This document shows, in pieces, positions 1 to 11,700 of a DNA stretch of 64,000 nt. The notes under the pieces were generated by a model. That model had not been told where the DNA came from and did no database searches. It worked only from the letters and a program-made list of their open reading frames with translations. Each line of letters begins with the position of its first letter. The stretch's first letter is position 1. The stretch is from Larix kaempferi (lineage: Eukaryota > Streptophyta > Pinopsida > Pinales > Pinaceae). The position numbers and the translations under genes were made by a program. The stretch spans positions 18,458,001 to 18,522,000 of the forward strand of contig BSBM01000779.1 in NCBI GenBank assembly GCA_027924585.1, given 5' to 3'.

Positions 1-582
1 ACTTTTATTTTAATAGAATACATGTTACATTTAATATGTCATGTCACTTTTATTTTAATAGAGAAACCTTATTACTATAGTAAAACCTTCCTACTTGAGT
101 TCTTACGTTACTACTAGAGCCCTTACTAAGCATTCTAAGTTCGTACGTTCTAATCGAAAAAAATCAAAGTGACAAGTAATTAATAGTGAATGTGTTTTGT
201 TATTTCTAAACTGCCCTCCTTGAGAATGTTTGTTAATTATATTGTTCACATATGACACGTGGAATTAGTGACAGTAGTATTATTCACATCTTAATATTGT
301 TAATATAGGCAAGCCCCAATATGAATCCGCGAGACAAAAGGAATGATTGAATAATACAAAAGGGAACGTACTATTTGAGCCATAACAACGTTGCATGTTA
401 TTATCACCTTCGTCGCCAGTGCCACAACATAGTACTTATTTTGAACAAATTCCATTGCTGAAATTTGATATTTATGGAAATTTTAAGTGATTATATCTCA
501 TTTTATTAAACAAATGTATTTTAATTTTGGGTTTATAATTACTATACTAGATGAAATTGCGACTTGATTAAAGAACACTTTC

Positions 583-678
583 TTTTCCAATATCAAATAT
601 CGAAGTTTATCAAATATTAATCTATGGACACTTTTTTTTCCAATATCAAATATCGAAGTTTATCAAATATTAATCTAT
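583..678. repeat. Direct duplication, 2 copies, 53-bp period
   Basis: Two near-identical copies of a 43-bp segment beginning TTTTCCAATATCAAATATCG lie at 583-625 and 636-678, separated by about 10 bp. Confidence 0.85.
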
Positions 679-1280
679 AATATACATTTAACATTAACAT
701 GTATTTATTTTTTTTATTTTTGAATAAACATTATTTTCATTTAATTTTTTAATTTTTTTATGAAAAAAAAAAATTAATTTTAAAATGAGAATAAAAAAGT
801 AAATCAAAATTCATAAAAAAAAACATAAACCAAACTAAAGACAGAGTCTTGTCATACCCAGAAAATCTTTCAAAAACTGGAAATCCACAAAACTAATACC
901 ATGCCAGAGGCATAGACCAACTATATAAAGAACAGACCATAGACCTACAAAACTATCTCATATCAAGATAATAAAAAATTCTAGATCTAAAAAAAACAAC
1001 AACTAGATCTCAAAAATCTGCAGCTATCCATTAAAGGAGAGGACTCCATGAATGTATTCATCTACCATGAGAATGTCTTTTATCCCATACAAAGCTTTTT
1101 CAGAAAGATAATCTCCATCTCCATTTTGTTCTCGAAAAATGTGATGAAAGGAAATATCTGAAAACTAGGGAATGAGATGTTCGATTCTTCTGTACCAACT
1201 AATTTATAATAACCAACTAATCATCAAAAATTAAACTTTGTGTTTGTCTAATTTATAATAACCAACTAATCATCAAAAAT

Positions 1281-1416
1281 GAGTATGAAGTCAATACCCA
1301 ATCTATGGGAGCGAGGTGAACATTAGGGACTATAGGGCCAACGACTATGAGTATGAAGTCAATACCCAATCTATGGGAGCGAGGTGAACATTAGGGACTA
1401 TAGGGCCAACGACTAT
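1281..1416. repeat. Perfect tandem duplication, 2 x 68 bp
   Basis: The segment 1281-1348, beginning GAGTATGAAGTCAATACCCA, is repeated at once at 1349-1416 with no difference that I can see. A shorter duplication (CTAATTTATAATAACCAACT) lies just before it at about 1199-1280. The perfect match implies a recent event. Confidence 0.9.
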
Positions 1417-2970
1417 GCTTTTTTATTAGTATGAAGACCCAAAAGAACTTAAGATTAATAATACCGGCCTCAATGATTTTGATAACACCTCCTAACACCA
1501 CATCTACCCCAACCTTGTTGACCACCATCAAAATATCCAGGGACATGTGCTTCAATTTTTAAGAAGAAAAATTATATTCATGAAACATGCGAGTCCTTAT
1601 TAAACCTAATACCCTACCCTATGGATGTCTATTAATGTGCTTTTTAACCTTTTTTTTTAATCATAAAATGCTGGCAAGAACTACGTCCATTAAGAATTCA
1701 AAACCGTATATTTGGCGTTTACTAGGTTAAAGCTCCCGTCATAAAAAGCGAAATCTCTTCCACAAATCTCTTTCAAATTTCCAAAGTTCTAAACTCGGTG
1801 TATAAAGGTAGCCTGAAAACATTTGAATCTGGATATTCAAATGCATTTGGTATTTTATTACCACTTTGACCATGCAAATGCTAATGCATTTGGAATTTAG
1901 GCTGCTTACTGCATCATTCAAGGCATTGCCTAAAGGTTATTTAAATGGTCTTTTCATTTTCGGAATTGGTAAAAATATATACTTATATATGTAATCTGAG
2001 AACTACATACGAATGAATTTGTAATTTTAATGATAATCAGTTAAACATTTATTTTAAATCATATTTAATAATTGTTAAAATTAAAAGTGAAAACATTTAA
2101 ATTTCAACCCAATGGAAATTTGAAATGGCAGTTTTTTTTATTAATTTTATGGTATATTAATTTGACACTCGAATTTGTATAAAACTTAAAATGAAAAGCA
2201 TATAAAAAAAATACAAAACCGTCATCAAGTTTCCCTCAGACAGTCCGAATAAAATTGAAATTTCAGGCCTCCTTCCGCTCAAAGGTCTTCTTTGTCACCG
2301 ACCTGTGTACGGTCGTACAATTTCGTTGAAAATATGGCCTGATAGAAGTCTCCGACTAACAGGGGGAGTGTTGACATAATTTCTGCTAAGTAGATGCCGC
2401 AGGTGAAAGTAAAGATAGCCCTCACTGGATTTATCATTCACAATCGCAACTTACGAAATGAGCTTTCAACAACTGGACGTAAGCCGGACGATATGTTTCG
2501 TTGAAATCGTACGATATATCTCGTCGGTCGGTGAATAAAGAATATTATGCATTCCTCTCATCCCAAGTAAGGAGCGAATAAAATGCATTCAGAAACAAGA
2601 ATCCCTATTATTTTAATACGTAGAAGCCGTTTTATATTATTATAATACCTACGGGTATCTTTCCTTCTAGTAAGGTTTTTCATTAAGAACATACCATATT
2701 GTTATAATGACATATCTGAAGCTTCGGTTCTACGTCTAACTGAGTAGGTTTTCGGAGAAATCTAATTCCTAATTTTCTTGGGGAAACGATCCAATTACGA
2801 GTCAAATCAAATCAAATGTCTGAAAGTTTTGCGAGCAAAAAGTACGATATCAATCAAGCGCCAAATCAAAGTTGTGGTAGGTGATCCATGTGCAGATGAT
2901 TGAAAATTGGAGGATAATGGGCTCCAGCCTTCCGTAGGCTTTGTCAGTCTCTCATTTTTGAATTTGTTTT

Positions 2971-2979
2971 TAAATATAT
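2971..2979 (+). promoter_or_regulatory. Possible TATA box of the MYB gene
   Basis: TAAATATAT lies about 105 bp upstream of the MYB start codon, with a GCCAAT-type motif just downstream at about 2986. The spacing would give a 5' leader of roughly 75 bases. The assignment rests on position and base composition only, in a region where AT-rich strings are common. Confidence 0.35.
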
Positions 2980-3082
2980 GCGATGAGCCAATTCTCAATC
3001 CCGGATAAGCCCTAGGCAGCCTGCGTTGTGCAAACCAAATTCACTCTCGCAGAGAAGAGCAATTGGTAGGCGGCGTAACACT

Positions 3083-5736
3083 ATGAGTTGCACAGAAGGA
3101 GAAGGGCAAGGAAAAGCAGCTGTCAGTTCCTCCAAACAAAAGATAAGAAAAGGTCTCTGGTCACCTGAAGAAGATGAAAAACTCATCGATTATATGATGA
3201 AGCACTGCCTTGTCGCCTACTCATGGAGCTCTGTGGCCAAGCAAGTTGGTAATACATTAAATACCCACTCTCACTTTAATTTAAATTTGCTCAACTCTGC
3301 ATTAGTTTATCTAATTACACTCAATATTGCAATGCTGCATTCTAGGCCCATTTGCAATATATGATCAATGCAATATGTCAACCCTCTCTTTTAGTTTATT
3401 TAATTCAACTTATATTGCAATTCTAGGTCCATTTGCAATATTTTAGATAGTTGCAATGTATTAGTATTGTCATATAATAAATTACTTCAGTTTATCTAAT
3501 TCAACCTTCATTGCTATGTGATTAATATCAGTGTAGATTTGTTTTAAATTGTATAAAAATTTTAAGGTAAACAAATCAATAAATTTAGTTTCTTGATACT
3601 TAACTGATCAAAGCTTAAAATGGATGTATATTAATTTCAATTTTATACAATGATAAATATATAGATAAATAAATTTAATAATAAGATACATTACTAACAC
3701 ATCTGCAAATGCTGCAAATGAAAACGTTGATAGGGATCAAGTGAGACAGTCAATCTAATCTAGGTTATATGAAGCACACATAAGATCCCAAAGCAGTAGT
3801 TTGACTCCGATTTCTGGATTTTCTTTACTGAACCCTTTCAGCGCTGGAATGTGTGTGTACTTACTAGAGGGTTCTTCATTTCAGCGCTGGAATGTTTGTA
3901 CTTACTGCAGGGTTCTTCATTACTGGAGGTTGGTGCATTATTTTTCAGACCGCATAAGGAATTCAACTACCACGCAATGTGGAAACATTGTCAGATCTTT
4001 CATTTTTCAGACCGCAGAAGGAATTCAACTACAAAGCAATGTGGAAACATTGTCAGATCTTTCATTCGTCAACGCTGTGGAAACATTGTTAGATCTTTCA
4101 TTCCTCAGAAAACTTAAGCGTTTTCTTTTCAGTTTAATTAATGTGTATATTGATATTGAAAAAAATAATCAAATTCAAGGAACAATGGCTTTAATTAAAT
4201 ATTCACACTCTGATGTTCTTCCTAACACAGATGTGTAAGAAAACTCACGTTTACATTGTCATAAAACTAACACATCTGCCTGATTTGCAGAAAACTCAAG
4301 TTTACATTGTCATAAAATTAACACATCTACCTGATTTGCCGATGATAAAAAGCCAATAGGATCATTCTATAAAGGCATGATAAGAGTTGATATGGATGAC
4401 AAAATGATTTAGTGGTGGAATCTATAGAGAGAATATGCCAGGCTGAAGCTAGATGGTTAAAGTAATTCAAATTAAATGTAAATTGTCATTTCATTAATTA
4501 ATTAATAATATGATTATTTAATTTAAAACAAGTTGGTATGGTATGGTAATTAAAAAAAGGACTAGACGTCCTTCCCGCCTGACCAGTGTGGCAGAAAACT
4601 TTATAATATTGCCATGAATGTCTAACCAGGTCTACAGAGATGCGGAAAGAGCTGCAGGTTGAGATGGATTAACTACTTGCGGCCTGGACTTAAACACGCT
4701 CCAATTTCACCGCAAGAAGAACAATTGATCATACACTTGCAGTCCATCCTCGGAAACAGGTTTTCTGTTTTCTTCTTTCCCACACCCTTCGTCTCCTCTG
4801 CTCCCTGAATTGTGTAGTTGTACTCGTCAGTGTCCTCTAATCCTGTGACATTTGTCTTTGTAACTGTTGACATTAGTCGTTGCTCTGCCGTCGTTTAACT
4901 TGGCTAATGAATGGCATTGGCGAGGCAGGTGGTCTCAAATTGCTGCCCATTTACCGGGACGTACGGACAACGAGATCAAGAATTATTGGAAGTCTTACAT
5001 CAAGAAGAAGCTCAACTTGAAACACTCATACATCAAAGCCAACATCAACACCAGCACAGAATTAAATATACCCTCACAATCTGCGAACTCTCATGATGCT
5101 TATACCATGGATCAATCTGCCAAGCCGTTGGACGTCATGCCTGAATTTGGGTACTTGCAGTCACTAACTAGGACCTTTAATGGACTGTGCACTACAGAAA
5201 ATCAGCAGTCTTGTGTTCAGGACGTATTGGATTTAAAGTACGAACAGGTACAGGAGCCAATAAAGTGTTTCCAATTGATCCAAACATTGCTAAAAACACA
5301 GCGAATTTCCTATTCTCAGTTCTGTATTACTTCTACTAACGGTAATTATATCTCCTCTCAGGCTGCATTTACATCTCCGAGTCTGCAAGCTCAAGATCAT
5401 ATTTATAATCCTGCAATTTCATCAAGATGCGATCGGTTAATAGACTCGTGGACTACATTACCGCCTCATGAAGCGCCTAGCTATACCATTAGCAGTCTTG
5501 GCTGTAGCACTACCATCCCCGTTCCTCTTGATGTGGGCGACTCATTGAAATGTAGAACTGAAAACGCTGGCGAGATCGTGATTAATGATAATGAGAATAC
5601 AATCATGATCGACTATGCGTCGTTTACAGCATCCTCTAGAATAGCAGCATGGAGCGGTAGTCATCCCCATTCAAATGCCGTTGATTTTACTGATGTTTAT
5701 CCAGGAATTTATAGAGCTCATATGGTGGAAAAATAG
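3083..5736 (+). CDS. R2R3-MYB transcription factor, three exons
   Basis: Predicted nuclear DNA-binding transcription factor of 367 residues. Exons are 3083-3248, 4630-4759 and 4929-5736. All introns are GT-AG, and the phases (1, then 2) and the 130-nt middle exon match the classic plant R2R3-MYB structure. R2 has W26, W48 and W68 with the helix [10 protein letters not shown]3 runs from I81 (replacing the first Trp, as usual) through W100 to W119 with [11 protein letters not shown]. The first ATG of the frame is 3083; the open frame upstream has no ATG. Between W26 and W48 there are 21 residues where R2 repeats normally have 19, so a two-residue insertion sits between helices 1 and 2 (KHCLVAYSW). 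The roughly 240-residue C-terminus is acidic and Ser/Thr-rich with no motif I can name. The MYB domain recalls the MYB46/83 or LAF1/MYB18 groups of Arabidopsis; I cannot choose between them. No internal stop, so probably functional. Confidence 0.9.
3838..3921. repeat. Tandem duplication in MYB intron 1, 43-bp period
   Basis: Two copies beginning TCAGCGCTGGAATGT start at 3838 and 3881 inside MYB intron 1 (3249-4629). They differ by a few substitutions and small indels. Confidence 0.8.
3941..4115. repeat. Tandem repeat in MYB intron 1, 62-bp period
   Basis: Copies beginning TTTTTCAGACCGCA start at 3941 and 4003. A third, partial copy (GTGGAAACATTGTTAGATCT) reaches about 4108. The repeated part contains TGTGGAAACATTGTCAGATC. 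It is intronic and holds no coding evidence. Confidence 0.8.
4240..4341. repeat. Tandem duplication in MYB intron 1, 51-bp period
   Basis: Two copies beginning AAAACTCACG and AAAACTCAAG start at 4240 and 4291. Both include TTTACATTGTCATAAAA and end near CTGATTTGC. Confidence 0.85.
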
Positions 5737-8700
5737 GGGAAGACAGCATAGCAGACATGCTTGCCACATAATTCCCATGTACAACTCCTAACTCCCATAT
5801 TGTTATGGCTTAGGTTGTTGGGAGGAATGAGTGTTGTCCTCATCATCCAACTTCAAATCTTGGGAGTGACATAATGTTTTTATCAAATTCTTAATGTAAT
5901 GATTCAATTTATTAAACTAATTAATTTATAAAATTTAACCATTTTTAAATTAACATTATTTTAATTTTTAAAATAACATGCTAAATTCAAAATGTACGTC
6001 TAATTGTAAATTTGAGATATAAAAATAACATTTTAAAAGTAGGTGAAGATATAAATACCTTACATGTACTTGGAATAAGGTATTAAATTGTTTATTCTTT
6101 TTATTTATTTCCTTGTTTTTAAGAAATTGATACTAAACTTAGCTGAGAAGATTGAGGCTTGGGAAGTGTGATTCCCATGAATAGTTTGACAAATTGTTAT
6201 GTCCCTGCGGGCACATATAGCGCCTGGAGGGAGATATTAGTTGCTGCCGGGTATTTTAATATTCTGTCATAATGGTAAGTTTCGAAGGTTTCAATATTGC
6301 TTGCCACGATGAAATATTTTTCCATATACTATTGTTTTTGCTAATGTTCGAGAGCGTGGTGGTTGATATGAAAGGTATCGAGGGGTGTCATGTGACACCT
6401 GTCCCGCTGACGGTACACATTCATAAATGCTTTCTATGTCTTGTTTTCTTACGTAGCTGGTGTGTTTATTTGTTCGGTGCTTGGGAGTTGGAAGCCATGG
6501 GGTGGGCGGGTTGGAGGGCTCGGCTCACACATTCTGGTTTTAGCATAGTGTGTTTGGAATTTTCACTGAAATTAGTTTTATATATGTAGCTGTAAATATT
6601 TTTCCTTTTCTCTGTTTCATGTGTCTATCGAGTTTTCTCTGTTTTATGTGTCTATCGAGATACAGTAAGAGATATATGGTATTTAAAATGTATTTCTGAA
6701 TCTTCAGACGTGGTTGTTTTAAATTTATGGCAGTAAATTTTCCCAGAATCTTAACCACAGTCCTAGGTGGTTTTCAATTTCATTGCTTGGGGAAAAAAGA
6801 TATTGGGCAATCTCGCTTGAATAAAAACCTATGTTTAAAAGTTTGTAAGCACTAAAAAGATATTGGGCAATCTCGCTTGAATCAAAACCTATGTTTAAAA
6901 GTTTGTAAGCACTAAAATCAAGCTATGCCAACTTCATAAATAAGTCAATCGATGGATTCTAAGGCTGAGCGATTTTTTTCCCTTTGGCTTTAGGTAGTGT
7001 AATGCTGTTGCATTCAGTCTATAACAAAATTTTCTTACTTGTATTTTTTTTATTGTTTTTGAGTTATAGGTGTTTAGATATTATTTTAGATTTTGGATTT
7101 TCTTGAGTGGATCGACAAGATTAATTGAGTGTAAAAAATGTAAAATAGGAATTTATTTCATAGTTTTATATTAATTAGTTTAATGTTTAACTTTTATTTA
7201 ACAACCAGCAATCTCCAGAAAATTGAAAGATTGGCTATACTTATCAGCCACTTTACTTGTGGTTGTGCTAGTTAAATACAGTTATTCTCATTATAGATTC
7301 CCTGCTAATGACCATCTCTATGGAGCTTCTGTTATAACTTAATCACATATTTAGAGTTTTTTTTATGTATCTTATCAAAATGTTTCAAAATAAATTCATC
7401 TCTTATTAAATATGATTTGGGTTAAGTTTTAAGTAAATTCCCTGATTTTTATGTTTTTTTATTTGTTATGTTTGAAGCTATGAGGCATCCTTGAAATACA
7501 ACACAATCCATATGGTAGCATCTTAGTGTATGAAGCTTAAAATATTTTTAAAAGACTTCATAACCAACCTATTAAAATAATAATAAATTGAAATTTACAT
7601 ATGATATTTTAGAATACTTCTTAACTGACTAAAATTATATATTAAAATCATAATAAATTTCACAATCATAATAAATTGAAATTTAGATATGATATTTTAA
7701 AAAATATTTAATTTTAGTCATGGATTAATGATTTTAATATATTCCAAATTCATATTTATTTTAAAACGTATGTATATATAAAAGTCACTTTTTATTAAAA
7801 AAAAACATATTAAACTATAGTAATATCAATTAAAAAGCCGTGTTTGATAATTTATATTAATATTTAATACATATTCAAATTCTTTATTTAAAAACTGTGA
7901 ATAGATGGCATCCATAAATTCATATTAATATTTAGTACATAAGCAAATTGAGAAGGTTGCGTTTTTGAGATCCTATGACATTAAAGTTTGGAACTCTGTA
8001 GTATTCAATTTGTATTTCTTTGATGTATCAGCACTGTTATGGTGTTATTTTATGCATTTAAGTGCTTTGAGGGTCCAAACCATATTAGTTGTGCTAAGAA
8101 ATTAATTCCGAATTCAGTTTTATGCAAATGTTTTTTTCATAAATTAAAATTATATGGTAGGTTCAAAAGGTAGGGACATTATTACTATATGGCTCTTGTC
8201 TAATTAATAAATAAATGCACCATATCATATTAAATAATTAAAAACTTATGAAAAAAATAATTTTAATAATTTATGTTATTTTCAAAATGTGGATGGATTA
8301 ATAATACTTTTTGTTAATTTAGATCATTAAAAAAACATTAACCCCTTAGTTACCATGGTATTCTCCGCTAAGATAAAATTAAAATTAAGGGTTCATATTA
8401 TGAGAAAAATGTAGGCGAATGAATATGAGACCAAATATATTCATAGTTGAAGTATAAAAAACTTTACTCAGTGTCCTAACTCTTAGTAACAAAGGAGAGA
8501 ATGGAGTGCATGTCAAGTTACTTGACACTCCAAGATGGGAGTCTACACTCAAGAATTCAATTTGAGATTTGAAATGGGTATGCCAATTTAGTTTTTGAAA
8601 TCAATGTTATAGGTATTTTTATGCAGATATGTGTTTAATTTCAATTTTGGAGGTGGAGGTGAGGTTGACGAATTTTTATTTTTCAAAAATTAGGCGGCTA

Positions 8701-9190
8701 GATTTGATTGATCGTGGAATATTCTTCGTTGTACACATAAATCAAAGGTTTAAATTTACCTAATTATCTAGGATGCATCTTTTTTCAGTTACAAGTAATT
8801 ATTGACAACAAAAATTGAAAAAAATTAAGATAAAGGTAGGCTCTGTATTATCTCATACTATTATAAAAAAAAACCATTTTCTATTCATGGATCCACTACC
8901 TCTACTGTTATCATTACCAATATTAACACTTATAACTCTCCTCCCCCATTATGACAACTGTACAATATATAGAACAGGTGGATATATAATCGTACAAAAC
9001 AGGTGGATATCTAATCTTTGCTTTCGATCCACGATTAATTTACATGAACCATTCCCACCATTTTTTAAAAATCAAAATAAAAAGCGAGAAAAAGAGTGCC
9101 CACGTTACCCAAGCGTTTTTGGCCTCTGGGTTACCTCATCTCCCTCTATCGAATCTATAATAATGAGCATATTTGCATGCAAAGCCGAGT
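5737..9190. other. AT-rich intergenic spacer
   Basis: This stretch holds the 3' flank of the MYB gene and then about 3 kb of AT-rich DNA with long A and T runs. An open stretch at 6272-6589 has no recognisable domain. No LTR, inverted-repeat or RNA gene signal was recognised, apart from the 60-bp duplication listed separately and a 27-bp ACAGGTGGATAT repeat near 8975-9015. Confidence 0.6.
6796..6915. repeat. Tandem duplication, 2 x 60 bp
   Basis: The 60-bp unit contains AGATATTGGGCAATCTCGCT and GTTTGTAAGCACTAAAA and is repeated head to tail. The only difference I see is AATAAAAACC against AATCAAAACC. Confidence 0.9.
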
Positions 9191-9325
9191 TCTTGTGAAA
9201 TTGCTTCTACAAAGCTGATATACCTCAAGTTGTAATATATTCTACAAAGCTGATATCTTGTGAAATTGCTTCTACAGAGCTGATATATTCTAGATATACC
9301 TCAAGCTGTAATATATTAGATTCAG
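9191..9325. repeat. Tandem duplication, 65-bp period, before the lipoxygenase fragment
   Basis: Copies beginning TCTTGTGAAATTGCTTCTAC start at 9191 and 9256. Sub-motifs (CTACAAAGCTGATAT, ATACCTCAAG, TGTAATATATT) recur in shuffled order. Confidence 0.75.
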
Positions 9326-9351
9326 ATTTAGACAGGTCTAATCATGTTCTA

Positions 9352-9880
9352 ATGTTCTCTGTGGCAAAAACAGGAATGGGTAAAACTGTTGGTGAACCAT
9401 TTGTTTTAAAGTGGAACCTGTTAGATGGACCCGCGGCTGGCGATACACACTACGAGATCACATTTAAGTGGAAGGCTAGTCTCGGAGTTTCAGGACCATT
9501 CTTGATAAAGAAAATGCATTCACGAGAATTCTTTCTCAAATATCTAACTCTTGATATCCCTGATCAAGGTAAACTACATTTTAAGTGCAATTCCTGGGTA
9601 TTCCCTGGCTATCATGTCAACCAGAGTGATCGCATTTTCTTCTCTAATAAGGTATGGCCTATTATGAAATTTTGGCTTATTTGATCGTCTTATAGCTCAA
9701 GCTCTTCAATTCAGTCAAAAAGAGATGATTAATTCTTATTGTGTCCCTAACCTGAGCTACCTGCCCTATGAAACGCCAATAGGCCTAAAAAAAACTGAGG
9801 GAACAAGATATGGTGGAACTACGAAGATATGGGAGAGAGGAAAGTCAAGGGAAAAGCACGCCGTGCAGTCAAAAAGATTG
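9352..9880 (+). pseudogene. Lipoxygenase PLAT/LH2-domain fragment
   Basis: Two pieces resemble the N-terminal beta-barrel (PLAT/LH2) domain of plant lipoxygenases, iron enzymes that oxygenate polyunsaturated fatty acids for oxylipin synthesis. Piece 1 (9352-9651) reads KTGMGKTVGEPF, then GPFLIKKMHSREFFLK, LHFKCNSWVFP and DRIFFSNK, matching the family's order of motifs, and ends at a GT donor (AATAAG/GTATGG). Piece 2 (about 9757-9880) begins YLPYETP, the expected continuation, and decays after about 20 residues. The best acceptor (CTGAG at 9752-9756) would put piece 2 out of phase by one base. The catalytic lipoxygenase domain with its iron ligands is absent, as is the usual first exon with start and targeting region. 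This is a gene relic. The family call is strong, the exon model weak. Confidence 0.75.
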
Positions 9881-9944
9881 AACTCCGCAGTAAATAAATA
9901 TTTTTCTTTTTCTTCCCTTTAGTACTTTGCTTCTCCTAGCATAT

Positions 9945-10290
9945 ACTTTGCGAATTAAACTTTTAATATTTGCCAAACACTTTACTTCACAGATTAACTG
10001 TGCAGAAATTAACTTCGCAACTTATCAACTGCACATTTCATAATTTTACTTTGCATCGCATTTATGCGCAGTTCTTTAACTTTGCGGAACTTGACTTCGC
10101 ATTTATGCACAGTTCTTTAACTTTGCGGAACTTGACTTCGCATTTATGCACAGTTAACTTCATGGAAATTAACTTCACATAAATTGACTTTGCATTAAAT
10201 GGAACTTCGCACTTGGCATAACATTTACTTTGCAAAACTTCTTTAACTTCACGAAGATTAACTTCGCACAAGTTAACTTCGCATAACCCA
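9945..10290. repeat. Degenerate AACTT(C/T)GCA minisatellite
   Basis: About 345 bp of irregular repeats built on AACTTCGCA/AACTTTGC, spaced by ATTTATGCACAGTTCTTTA-type linkers. The clearest unit of about 45 bp occurs twice at about 10066-10155. On the minus strand it reads open as a repetitive peptide (CEVNL/REVK), which is a by-product of the repeat and not evidence of a gene. Confidence 0.75.
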
Positions 10291-10328
10291 ATCTTAAACA
10301 AGCTTTACAATAAAATATAAACAATTTT

Positions 10329-10864
10329 TGTTGGTTGTGGAGCCCGATCTCCAGATTCAGAGATATTATTATTTAGCCATGTTTGTAGCCCAGCTTTATA
10401 TGATATGTAAAAAAGACTATACACTCACCCCAACGGGGGGGTGTGGGGGTCATAACCCCCAGCTAGGGGGTCCAGGGGTAGTGCCCCCGAAGGAAATTTT
10501 TTGGGGTTGTTTTACAGCCACATGGTTTTGGATAACCCATGGTATTTTCTCATTGTATCTCCTTTATAAAAGAAAGACATTGTAACATGGCTAGGGTTGA
10601 TGTATTAGGTTTTATGCATTGTAAAGATCTCTAAGATCGGAAGAGAGACTGTGAGATAGTGAAGTAGAAGTGCAGCGGCTCTACTGCAGGTTGTATTCCT
10701 TCACTTTGTTGGATGGTATAATAATAAGGACTGGCAACTTCAGTGTGGACGTAGCCCAAGTTGAGTGAACCATGATATATTTGTGTCTCTCTTGTAATGT
10801 GTATGTGTGATTATATTTGCATTTATGTTTATTGTTATTGCTCTGCGATTCTATTTTTCTAACA
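10329..10864 (+). repeat. 5' LTR of the copia element
   Basis: 536 bp, TG...CA ends. It carries a G/C-run block at about 10427-10500 that is roughly 60 bp shorter than in the 3' LTR. Confidence 0.9.
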
Positions 10865-10866
10865 AT

Positions 10867-10878
10867 TGGTATCAGAGC
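10867..10878 (+). other. Primer-binding site of the copia element
   Basis: TGGTATCAGAGC lies two bases after the 5' LTR. It is complementary to the 3' end of plant initiator-methionine tRNA, the standard primer for copia elements. Confidence 0.85.
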
Positions 10879-10939
10879 CAAAGATTTATTTGGAAGATAT
10901 ACTTGCAGGAAGCTAGGGTTTCTAGTTCGAGTGGGAGCA

Positions 10940-11700
10940 ATGGCGGAAGAAGGAAAGTTTAAGGTTAAGAAGTTTAACGGCCAAAACTTCCAGTTATGGA
11001 AGATGCAAATGGAGGACTATCTGTGCTAGAAGGATCTATTCCTGTCATTGGGAGGAAGAGCAAAGCCGCTGGCGGCTATGAAGGATGAAGAATGGGAGGT
11101 TCTTGACAGAAAGACATTGGGAACAATACGGTTCTCCATGGCTTCGTCGGTGGCTTTCAATATCTCAAAAGAAATGACAATCGAGGGTTTGATGAGTGCA
11201 TTGGGTAAGCTGTATGAAAAACCCTCGGCCTCCAATAAGGTATTTTTAATGAAGCGTTTATTTAATATGAAGATGTCTGAAGGTGGATTTGTTACTGATC
11301 ATTTAAATGAGTTTAATACGGTTACAAATCAGCTAAGCTATGTAAGTATGAACTTCGATGATGAGGTTAGGGCTCTTCTAATCTTGTGTTCATTGCCAAA
11401 AAGATGGAATAGCTTGGCCATGGTTGTAAGTAACTCTGTCTCTGGTTCAAACACCTTGAAATTTGATGATGTTATTGGTGTTATTATTAACGAAGAAATG
11501 TGAAGAAAAAACACAGGTGAGACATCAGGTAATGCGTTGACCATGGAGAGTAGGGGAAGACAAAAGGAGAGAGGAAAGAGCCAAGGTAATTGCATCAAAT
11601 CTAAAAAAGGGCAAATCCAAGTCCAGACTGGGAAAAATAGAGTGCTGGAACTGTGGAAAGAAAGGACATCTGAAGAAAGACTATAGATCTCGAAAGAAGA
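10940..11700 (+). pseudogene. copia gag (capsid/nucleocapsid), broken
   Basis: Structural protein that packages retrotransposon RNA. It starts at ATG 10940 (MAEEGKF; then FNGQNFQLWKMQMEDYL, a typical copia gag opening). A TAG at 11027-11029 interrupts at once, probably from CAG. The frame then stays open to 11503 through LKFDDVIGVIINEEM. A frameshift near 11590, in an A/G run, moves the nucleocapsid zinc knuckle into the pol frame: CWNCGKKGHL at about 11640, with the last Cys of CX2CX4HX4C replaced (KKDYR). Both the stop and the lost Cys make it non-functional. Confidence 0.85.

Larger units (their letters stand above)
1..2970. other. AT-rich intergenic spacer upstream of the MYB gene
   Basis: No coding sequence can be supported here. 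The stretch is AT-rich with many homopolymer runs and holds two tandem duplications listed separately. At about 2361-2376 an AGGGGGAGTG tract is followed by TGTTGACA, a junction that resembles the polypurine tract and LTR start of a copia element. I found no matching second LTR or pol homology beside it, so it is only a possible relic. Confidence 0.6.

Noticed and set aside
2361-2800. Solo copia LTR after AGGGGGAGTG/TGTTGACA
   Set aside because: No defined right end, no target duplication and no partner LTR could be found.
3801-4238. Open frames on + inside MYB intron 1
   Set aside because: They are created by the 43- and 62-bp tandem repeats, lie between good splice sites of the MYB gene, and have no domain.
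6272-6589. 105-codon open frame on +
   Set aside because: No recognisable motif, no splice or promoter context, and a Cys/Leu/Phe-rich composition as expected from T-rich DNA.
8815-9198. 127-codon open frame on +
   Set aside because: Starts without a good ATG context, is low-complexity, shows no homology I can recognise, and runs into a tandem repeat.
10062-10301. Repetitive minus-strand peptide (CEVNL/REVK)
   Set aside because: A direct translation of the AACTTCGCA repeat; no gene context.
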